Of a stretch of 6,795 bases of DNA, positions 1-6,600 are shown in pieces. Within the stretch, counting starts at the first letter, position 1; each line of letters starts with the position of its first letter. This DNA comes from CAZTLI01 sp964614375 (GTDB lineage Bacteria > Chloroflexota > Anaerolineae > Aggregatilineales > Phototrophicaceae), in contig CAZTLI010000301.1 in the NCBI GenBank assembly GCA_964614375.1, positions 1-6,795 on the forward strand. Reading direction: 5' to 3'. Below the pieces are notes generated by a model, which saw only the letters and a list, made by a program, of their open reading frames with translations, was not told where the DNA came from and made no database searches. A program made the position numbers and the translations under genes.

Positions 1-246
1 CACGCCCCTGACTATAGTCAATGTGAAATTGAATTTCTGGTTAAGCACGAAAAAGTTGTCCATTTAGATGACATCTTGCTGCGACGGTCACTGCTGGGGA
101 TGCTGGGCAAGGTCAATCGGGCGCTATTGACCGAAATCGCCGCCATTATGCAGCCTGTATTGGGCTGGTCAGACGCTGATTCCGCGAACGAAATAGACCG
201 CGTGATCGACCTCTTTCAGCAGCAGCATGGCATTAATTTAAAATAA
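1..246 (+). CDS. glpD: FAD-dependent glycerol-3-phosphate dehydrogenase, C-terminal fragment
   Basis: Frame 1 is open from the first base to a TAA at 244-246 and gives the last 81 residues of a protein whose start lies off the left edge. The fragment contains EIEFLVKHEKVVHLDDILLR followed by RSLLGMLG. This matches the conserved C-terminal helical region (DAO_C) of aerobic GlpD, where E. coli has an equivalent 'E-x-x-x-LV-x-HE...DD-x-L-x-RRT' block. The family oxidises sn-glycerol 3-phosphate to dihydroxyacetone phosphate with FAD at the membrane and passes electrons to quinone. The FAD-binding and catalytic parts are not in the window, so only family membership is supported. The gene is separated from the next one by 386 bp and a possible terminator hairpin, so it is probably not part of the downstream sensor operon. 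An anaerobic GlpA-type subunit is a less likely alternative. Confidence 0.78.
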   Translation, partial: HAPDYSQCEIEFLVKHEKVVHLDDILLRRSLLGMLGKVNRALLTEIAAIMQPVLGWSDADSANEIDRVIDLFQQQHGINLK

Positions 247-331
247 AGTTGATCGTCCGGTGCAAATGGCTGCTGCCTAAACCATATTCAACGTTTTCAT
301 ACCATAACGAAACGCACACACCGATAATGAG

Positions 332-355
332 GGCTTTATCCTGAGAGATAAGGCC
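332..355 (+). terminator. Possible terminator hairpin downstream of glpD
   Basis: The arms GGCTTTATC (332-340) and GATAAGGCC (347-355) pair over 9 bp with one G-T wobble, around a six-base loop CTGAGA. It begins 85 nt after the glpD stop. The following bases, TGGTTTAGGTTT, are only moderately T-rich, so this is not a textbook intrinsic terminator. It could instead be a 3'-end stabilising hairpin or part of a larger fold (see the 276-364 finding). Confidence 0.42.
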
Positions 356-415
356 TGGTTTAGGTTTGGAAGTCTATGGAATTTGCTTTCAATTGTGTTT
401 ATCGAGGAAACCTTA

Positions 416-583
416 ATGTTTAGTGCTTTAGGGGACGTTTACAATGAATTTAGTAAAAATAGTATAAAAACAAAAACTAGACATGATTTTATACCGTTTA
501 TTGGGGGAAATGGATTCTATATCGGGACAACGCTGCTTACTTCGCATTGCACCAAACGCGCTTTCATAATCCTCCCCTTTTAA
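416..583 (+). CDS. Doubtful small hypothetical ORF (55 aa)
   Basis: An ATG at 416 opens a 55-codon frame ending with TAA at 581-583. A purine-rich GAGGAAA at 404-410 sits 5 nt upstream and could act as a ribosome binding site, which is the main reason to list it. An in-frame TTG at 383 would add 11 residues. The product starts MFSALGDVYNEF and ends in a hydrophobic stretch, AFIILPF. I recognise no family, signal peptide or clear transmembrane helix. The AT-rich composition makes chance open frames more likely, and a possible promoter at 438-468 lies inside it. It may be random, or the remnant of a decayed gene. Confidence 0.18.
   Translation: MFSALGDVYNEFSKNSIKTKTRHDFIPFIGGNGFYIGTTLLTSHCTKRAFIILPF
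438..468 (+). promoter_or_regulatory. Weak sigma-70-like promoter candidate for the sensor operon
   Basis: TTTACA at 438-443 (5 of 6 matches to TTGACA) and TATAAA at 463-468 (5 of 6 to TATAAT) are separated by 19 bp, which is longer than the preferred 17. Transcription would start near 475 and give a leader of about 155 nt before the ATG at 633. AT-rich sequence produces such matches by chance, so this is only a candidate. Confidence 0.25.
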
Positions 584-618
584 CTTGATTACAACATCAC
601 AATGATAACGGTGTCATT

Positions 619-624
619 GAAGGA
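619..624 (+). promoter_or_regulatory. Ribosome binding site of the first sensor gene
   Basis: GAAGGA at 619-624 lies 8 nt upstream of the ATG at 633. This is a good Shine-Dalgarno match at normal spacing and supports that start. Confidence 0.65.
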
Positions 625-632
625 ATGACCGG

Positions 633-2648
633 ATGAATATCTTTAAGCTTTTTCGCACACAATTCCAGTGGCGTCTCATCGCGTTTGTTGCGCCACTCGT
701 CGCGCTGCCGCTGCTGGTGGTCAGCTTCATTTTGCTGAATCAGTGGCGCGCCGCAGTTATTGACGGCATTGATGAGCTGGAACAAACCAATACTCGTCGT
801 ATCGCGGAGCAAATCGAGACCCTGATTCAGCCTCTCGCCGAGGATATACAGTTTCTCTCTACCAGCAGTGGTATACGAAATTATGCAATCGCATTAGTCT
901 CTAATGATACGATTGCTTCACGCTCACTACGGAATGCCGTTTCGATTGACTTTGTGGACTTCGCACGTTCGCGAGGGGTGTACCATCAACTGCTTTTCTT
1001 ATCTGCTGATGGACAGGCGCTGGTAAACATTCTCTTTGATGGGACGAATTATCAAATTCTGGTCACTACACAAAATCACCGTGATCGTGACTATTTTACG
1101 CAAGCGGTTGGGTTGGAAGCCGGCGAACTATATGTATCGCCGATGGTACTCGGACGGGATTTTGATACAGATGCAGTTACCGGGACAATTGATGCAAATT
1201 CTATTCGCCCGGAACTGCGTTATTCGACACCGATTTACTTCCGCTCGCCGATCACAAATCAAGTTGAGTTGGCGGGCGTTATCGTCACAATCGCGCGGTT
1301 AGATTCGATCTTAGAATCAATAGCACCCACCTCAGATGATGTAACGGCCATGCTGATCAATCAAGACGGGTTTTATCTTTACCACAGCGACGATCCGACT
1401 CGCGTTTTTGGTTTTGAGACAGGGATTGGTGAGGTTGGCGGCAGTGTTGGTGCGAATATCAGACAAGAATTTTCAACTGAGCAAGTTAATCTCCTCCTCA
1501 ATGAAAGTGACGCGGACTTAACAGACACGCAGTTGGTGACTGAAGGTGAGGGTATTGTTAACTTTGAGCGAATTGTACCGCCCGGAGCAGATTATTTCTG
1601 GATACTGCTCAATCAGCGGGAAGAAACAGCCCTGATCGCGCCTATTAATGCGGCGACAGTTCAAACGTATATCGGGTTGGCGATTCTGCTCATTGTTGCA
1701 TCCGCGATTACGTTTGTCTTCGCCCGGCAAGTCGTTCGGCCTTTGCGCCGTCTGGAACACGCGGCCAACCGCTTCGCAAGTGGTGACTTCAATCTGCGTG
1801 ACGAGGATTTGATTCAACGTGAGGACGAGTTCGGCACGCTGAGCGTATCCCTGAATGCGATGGCGGCACAATTGAGCGGACTGATTGGGTCGTTCGAGGA
1901 ACGTCTGGAAGAACGTACTCGCGACCTGCAAACGGTGGTGGCAGTGAGTAACCAGATTTCGACCATTCTGGATGCGAATCGTCTGTTGCAAGATGTGGTA
2001 GACCTCACAAAAGAACGATTTAGTTTATATCACGCACACATCTACATTCTCGATGAACAAACCAACTTCTTGCGGTTGACGGCGGGTGCGGGCCATGTAG
2101 GCCGGCAGATGGTGAGCGAAGCCCGCACGATTGAACTCTACAATATTCAGAGTATCGTGGCGCGGGCGGCACGGTCACGCACAACGATTATTATCAACAA
2201 TGTGCGCGAATCCGAAACCTTCCTTCCCCATCCTTTGCTCCCGGATACCCATTCGGAGTTGGCTGTACCGCTGATTGCGCGGGGTCGCGTTCTCGGTGTG
2301 CTCGACGTACAGAGTGATGAGGTCGGCTATTTTACTGAAGAAACCGAATCGGTGCTCAACATTCTCGCGACACAAATTGCAACCGCGTTGAATAATGCAC
2401 AGCTATTTGAAACCGCAGATCGTGCAAGTCGGCATGAGCAGGCGATTGGGCGTATCCAGAGTCAGATTCAGACGGCGCTGGATATGGAAGAAGTGCTGCA
2501 AGTGACTGTTCGGGAATTGGGGAAGGCGCTGCGTGTACCCCACACAGCGATTGAACTGCGGTTGCGTGGTGATACCACCAATGATGTTGACAAATCTGAA
2601 CCTATAAAGCCAGAAACACCTATTCCTACGGGGGAGACAAATGAATAA
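633..2648 (+). CDS. Membrane sensor protein: dCache-HAMP-GAF, no catalytic output domain
   Basis: A 671-residue receptor. A first transmembrane helix (about 14-36) is followed by a long extracytoplasmic region (about 40-340) that looks like a double Cache domain. It carries RDRDYFTQA at 150-158 and ELYVSPMV at 165-172, the usual 'R-x-x-Y/W-Y/F...SP' signature. A second helix (about 343-364) leads into a HAMP domain (365-418) with the P370 and DEFGTLSVSLNAM (398-410) hallmarks, then a helical linker. A GAF domain (about 448-590) contains FLPHPLLPDTHSELAVPL at 530-547 and GVLDVQSDE at 555-563. A second helical segment (603-645) resembles the lead-in to another GAF, but the protein then ends in a polar Pro/Thr/Glu tail. 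No H-box, HATPase, GGDEF, EAL, PP2C or methyl-accepting region is visible, so it may signal through a partner. The ligand is unknown. The start is fixed by the ATG at 633 with its ribosome binding site and by the membrane helix right after it. The 3' end overlaps the lipoprotein gene by 8 bp. Confidence 0.88.
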   Translation: MNIFKLFRTQFQWRLIAFVAPLVALPLLVVSFILLNQWRAAVIDGIDELEQTNTRRIAEQIETLIQPLAEDIQFLSTSSGIRNYAIALVSNDTIASRSLRNAVSIDFVDFARSRGVYHQLLFLSADGQALVNILFDGTNYQILVTTQNHRDRDYFTQAVGLEAGELYVSPMVLGRDFDTDAVTGTIDANSIRPELRYSTPIYFRSPITNQVELAGVIVTIARLDSILESIAPTSDDVTAMLINQDGFYLYHSDDPTRVFGFETGIGEVGGSVGANIRQEFSTEQVNLLLNESDADLTDTQLVTEGEGIVNFERIVPPGADYFWILLNQREETALIAPINAATVQTYIGLAILLIVASAITFVFARQVVRPLRRLEHAANRFASGDFNLRDEDLIQREDEFGTLSVSLNAMAAQLSGLIGSFEERLEERTRDLQTVVAVSNQISTILDANRLLQDVVDLTKERFSLYHAHIYILDEQTNFLRLTAGAGHVGRQMVSEARTIELYNIQSIVARAARSRTTIIINNVRESETFLPHPLLPDTHSELAVPLIARGRVLGVLDVQSDEVGYFTEETESVLNILATQIATALNNAQLFETADRASRHEQAIGRIQSQIQTALDMEEVLQVTVRELGKALRVPHTAIELRLRGDTTNDVDKSEPIKPETPIPTGETNE

Positions 2649-3648
2649 GAAAATCGCACTACTACTCATCGGCGTATTGATGTTGACTGGTTGTGGTGGC
2701 GGTGAGCAAGCTGCAACTGCCGAACCACAAACATTGATACCGGTCACCTATCAAATGGGATGGGTACATGAATACTCATCCGCTGGCTTCTACATGGCGA
2801 TTGAAAACGGCTATTTTGTCGATGAAGGTTTGGATTTAACGCTGGTTGAGGGCGGGTTCGGTGAAGAAGGTTTTATCGACCCTATGCAACAGGTTACCAG
2901 TGGTGCGGCGGATTTCAGCCTTGCGAGTGCAACCGGGATTTTACAGGCGCGTGAAGCTGGACAACCCCTCGTTGCCATCGCCACTGTTAATCAGCGCAGT
3001 CCGGTAGCGATTTTATCACTAGCGGAGACCGGTATCACCCGTCCGCAAGATTTAGAAGGTCACAGTCTGGCAATTATCGAAGATTCGAGTGTGTATATCT
3101 ACGATGCCTTGTTTACAGCACAGAATTTAGATACAGAGGCAATCAATGTTATCCCACGCACGGGCTTTGGTATTGAACAGTTAGTCAGCGGCGAGGCCGA
3201 CTCAATTGCAGGCTGGATTATCAATGAAGGTGTCGAACTCGAAGAAAACGGGTATGAGTCCAACTATATACTGCTGAGCGATTACGGCATCGAGACGTAT
3301 GATTTGCTGTTGTTCACGACAGAAGACATGATTGCCAACCGTCCTGATGTGGTCGAACGTTTTCTGCGAGCCACGATTCGTGGGCATCAAGCAGTGATTG
3401 ATGATTCAGATGCTGCGGTTGATGCTGTGCTGTCATACAACAGCGAACTTGACCGGCATGGACAGGCCGCGCGACTACAGGCATTCATCCCGATTATGAA
3501 CCCGGCTGGCACACAGATTGGCATGATGAATCCTGATGTGTGGACATTTAACTATCAACTGCTAGTCGATAATGGGCAGTTGAGTGCTGATGTCGATCTC
3601 AACAGTGCTTACACCATGCAGTTCTTGGACGCGATTTATAGCGATTAG
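2641..3648 (+). CDS. ABC-type substrate-binding lipoprotein, NMT1/THI5-like
   Basis: A 335-residue secreted lipoprotein. Residues 1-18 form a lipoprotein signal peptide: MNKK, a hydrophobic core, then the lipobox LTGC with C18 as the lipidated residue. A short GGGEQAATAEPQ linker leads to a type-2 periplasmic-binding fold. Family features are W41 and GFYMAIENGYFVDEGLDL (49-66), GAADFSLAS (88-96), the 'P-x-DLEG-x-x-x-AI' block (135-145) and GEADSIAGW (184-192). These place it in the NMT1/THI5 superfamily, whose members bind thiamine pyrimidine precursors, riboflavin (RibY-type), nitrate, sulfonates and others; the ligand cannot be read from the sequence. The start at ATG 2641 has a G-rich GGGGGAG (2630-2636) just upstream, inside the previous gene, whose stop is at 2646-2648; translational coupling is likely. 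No permease or ATPase gene is adjacent. The protein sits between two sensor genes, which suggests a role in sensing as an alternative to transport. Confidence 0.88.
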   Translation: MNKKIALLLIGVLMLTGCGGGEQAATAEPQTLIPVTYQMGWVHEYSSAGFYMAIENGYFVDEGLDLTLVEGGFGEEGFIDPMQQVTSGAADFSLASATGILQAREAGQPLVAIATVNQRSPVAILSLAETGITRPQDLEGHSLAIIEDSSVYIYDALFTAQNLDTEAINVIPRTGFGIEQLVSGEADSIAGWIINEGVELEENGYESNYILLSDYGIETYDLLLFTTEDMIANRPDVVERFLRATIRGHQAVIDDSDAAVDAVLSYNSELDRHGQAARLQAFIPIMNPAGTQIGMMNPDVWTFNYQLLVDNGQLSADVDLNSAYTMQFLDAIYSD

Positions 3649-3663
3649 GTCACAAGCCATATT

Positions 3664-3669
3664 TGAGGG
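3664..3669 (+). promoter_or_regulatory. Ribosome binding site that fixes the start of the second sensor
   Basis: TGAGGG at 3664-3669 lies 8 nt before the ATG at 3678. It overlaps an in-frame TTG at 3663, which could therefore not use it, so ATG 3678 is the preferred start. It falls in the 29-bp spacer after the lipoprotein stop. Confidence 0.6.
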
Positions 3670-3677
3670 CTGACGTT

Positions 3678-6600
3678 ATGGACACAACGATTTCTACACG
3701 CACACCCCAACCCGCCAGTATTCCGTTCTGGCGGCGTATACGCTGGAATCTGATTGTCTATTCCATTGTGCTGGTTGTGCTGCCAATTTTGGCTATTTCG
3801 ATAGTCACACTGACACAGTGGCGACAGCAAGCCGTGAGCCAATCGACTCAGCAGCTTGAGTCGGTAGCACAGCTTAAAGAGAATCAGATTCGCTTCTGGT
3901 TGACGGATGCTAATTCATCGTTGGATGTGGTGGCAGCCGGGTTGAATATTGCCGGCGTGATTGGTAATCTGGCAACCGGGCCAATTGAAGGCAACGAAGA
4001 GGCATTTCTGCAATCACAGAATTTCTCAAGCACGATTCTTGCCAGCATCTTGCCTGCACAACCCTTGTTTGAGGAATTTTTCGTCTACAACCTCGATGGG
4101 CAGGTCATCGCCGCATCTGATGAGGTCAGTGTTGGCAAAGTCGTTACGAATCAACCTTATTTTGCCAATAGCTTGCTGAATGACTATATCCAACCACCCT
4201 ACTTCCAACTCGGCACGAATACGCTGACGATGGTCATCACACAACCCATCCGCAACGAAAATGGCGAGACAGTGCTCGTGCTGGCAGGACGGTTGAATAT
4301 TGGCGTTCTGTCGCAAATTATGACCGAACGTACCGGCTTGAGCGCGACGACAGAAACTTATCTGGTGAGCCGGGAAAACAACTACCTGCTCACACCCAGT
4401 ATTTTCGCAGGCTTTCCACAGAATCGCGCCTATCAAAGCGAGGGTATTTCGCAAGCCTTGATTGAGAGCAATGGATCGGGGATTTACGACAGCTATCGTC
4501 CGGGTATTTCGGTTATCGGCGTGTATCGCTGGATACCCGAAATTTCGGCGGGGTTGCTGGCAGAAACAGAGATTNNNNNNNNNNNNNNNNNNNNNNNNNN
4601 NNNNNNNNNNNNNNNNNNNNNNNNNNNNNNNNNNNNNNNNNNNNNNNNNNNNNNNNNNNNNNNNNNNNNNNNNNCGTGTATCGCTGGATACCCGAAATTT
4701 CGGCGGGGTTGCTGGCAGAAACAGAGATTGGCGACGCGCTAACGTCCTTTAACACAGCATCGTCGATTGCGGTGGTTGCCACGCTGCTGGCGGTGATCGT
4801 CGGTGCGGCGGTTGCGTTCTTGTATGCCACGCGGCTGTCGCGTCCAATCAATCAACTGGCGAACGATGCCAATCGTATTGCAGGCGGCGATCTGGATCAC
4901 CGTTCTAGTGTGCGCCAATCCAACGAAATCGGGTTGTTATCCGACTCCTTCAATTCAATGACGAACCAGTTGCAAGACCTGATTAGCGGCCTTGAATCCC
5001 AGGTTGCAGAGCGTACTGCTGACCTTGTTGCCTCGATTGAGGTGGGGCAGCTCGCAGCGGGCGTATTGACCGAATCAGAAATGCTGCCGCGTGTGGTGAA
5101 CTTCATCCGTGATCGCTTCCATCTGTATTACACCCAGGTCTATCTGATAGATGAAGCGGGACGCTATGCCGTTTTGCGTGCAGGTACAGGCGAGGTCGGT
5201 GAACAGCTATTGGCCCGTAATCATCGCCTTGAATTGTCGCAAACATCACTGGTCGCAAACGCCGTGCAAACGGGTCGTTCGGTGCTGGTAGAAAATACAC
5301 AGGCCAGCGCCATTCACAAACCCAACCCACTGCTGCCAGCCACACGGTCTGAGCTTTCGGTGCCGCTGATTGCCGGGGGTCAAACGATTGGCGTGCTCGA
5401 TATGCAGTCTGATGAGCCATTTACATTCAATAGAGACAATGTATCGGTGTTCGAGGCGATGGCAAGCCAGATTGCAGCGTCGCTGCGCGGCGCGCAAGCC
5501 TACGATGCCGCGTTAGAATCGGCGGCGCGTGCCGACCTTGTGAGCCAGCGTCTGACGGCTGAATCATGGGGCACGTATCTGGGGCGTCTGGGTACAGGCG
5601 GCAAAATTGGTTATCGTTATGACCTTGAAACCCCGACACCCCTGGATGACGAAATTTCGCTCGACATGGACGAGGGGGTGAATCGGATTGTGACCCCCAT
5701 CGAATTACGCGGGCAGCACATTGGCACGATTGTTGTCGGCGAAGACCACGAACGCGAATGGAAATCCGAAGAAAAATTACTCGTACAGGATGTGGCAGCG
5801 CGCGTTGTCCAAACGCTGGAACAGATGCGCGCTTTTGACGAAACCCAAAAACGTGCGCGTGAAATGGAAACGGTGTCCCGCGTGAGCGCGGAGGCCGCGA
5901 CCAATCTCGACATTGAGTCGCTGCTGCAAGAGGTGTCTAACCTCACAAAGTCCAGTTTTGACCTGTATCATGCCCATATTTACTTACTGGATGACACCGG
6001 CGAGACACTGCAACTGGCAGCCGGCGCAGGCGAGACAGGCCGCCACATGGTCAGCAGCGGGCATAAAATTCCGGTGAGTCGTGAAGAAAGTCTGGTGGCA
6101 CAGGCAGTGCGGACACATCAAGGGGTTGTGGTGAACGATGTCACCAGGAATCCGAATTTCTTGCCTAATCCACTGCTGCCCGATACACGATCTGAAATGG
6201 CTATTCCGATGATTGCGGGTAATCAGGTCATTGGTGTGCTCGATGTGCAGGCCGACGTGACCAACCGCTTCACCGCTGAAGATGTGCGTATTCAAACCAC
6301 ACTGGCAGACCAGATTGCCGTTGCGGTGCAAAATGCGCGTCTATTCGGTCAGACCGAGCAAGCGCTGGCAGGCACAGCGGAACAGGCGCGTCGCCTCGCA
6401 CTGTTGAATGAGTTAAGTAATGAACTGGCTCAGGCAAAAACGGCGGCTGAAGTCTTCCAGATTGCTGCGATCAGAATGACTGAAATTCTGCTCGATGATC
6501 GTACCAGTGTCGCGCTGGTTACGGCTGATAAGACAGGTTTGGAATTACACGCCCTACAGGGTGAAGCCGGGGCTGTGCCGTTGGGCGTGGTCATCCCGAT

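Larger units (their letters stand above)
247..632. other. Intergenic region between glpD and the sensor operon
   Basis: This 386-bp stretch has no convincing gene. Its left part (about 276-364) contains three inverted-repeat pairs that can nest. Its right part (361-540) is AT-rich, about 33% GC by hand count, clearly below the flanking genes. The region holds a doubtful small ORF at 416-583, a weak promoter candidate at 438-468, and the ribosome binding site of the following gene at 619-624. I see no tRNA, no insertion-sequence ends and no recognised riboswitch. Confidence 0.7.

Noticed and set aside
341..346. CTGAGA upstream of an operon that encodes an NMT1/THI5-type protein, suggesting a TPP riboswitch
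   Set aside because: The motif sits in a hairpin loop rather than in the junction where TPP riboswitches have it. The other conserved blocks (GGGGTGC on the 5' side and the ACCTGA...GG-TAAT-CC region) are absent, and the lipoprotein gene is 2.3 kb downstream, behind another gene.
1518..1991. 157-codon open frame on the minus strand
   Set aside because: It lies wholly antisense to the HAMP and linker region of the first sensor, has no recognisable family or ribosome binding site, and is rich in Cys, Arg and Gln in the way antisense frames often are.
3663..3677. In-frame TTG at 3663 as the start of the second sensor
   Set aside because: The only good ribosome binding site (3664-3669) overlaps this codon and is well placed for the ATG at 3678.
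4026..4454. 142-codon open frame on the minus strand
   Set aside because: Antisense to the dCache domain of the second sensor, with no domain or start signal.
4520..4729. A genuine 55-bp tandem duplication or mobile-element target duplication
   Set aside because: Both copies abut the Ns exactly, there are no element ends, and collapsing them restores a continuous domain structure. An assembly overlap explains all of this.
3663..4742. A 359-residue protein read straight through the Ns to a stop at 4742
   Set aside because: The residues after the Ns are in the wrong frame: they come from the 55-base duplicate read out of phase. The correct frame continues open to the window end.
5072..6346. 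Phytochrome-like chromophore-binding GAF domains
   Set aside because: The PLLPDTRSE block looks superficially like the bilin-GAF PxSDIP region, but that motif and a PHY domain are missing, so light sensing is not supported.
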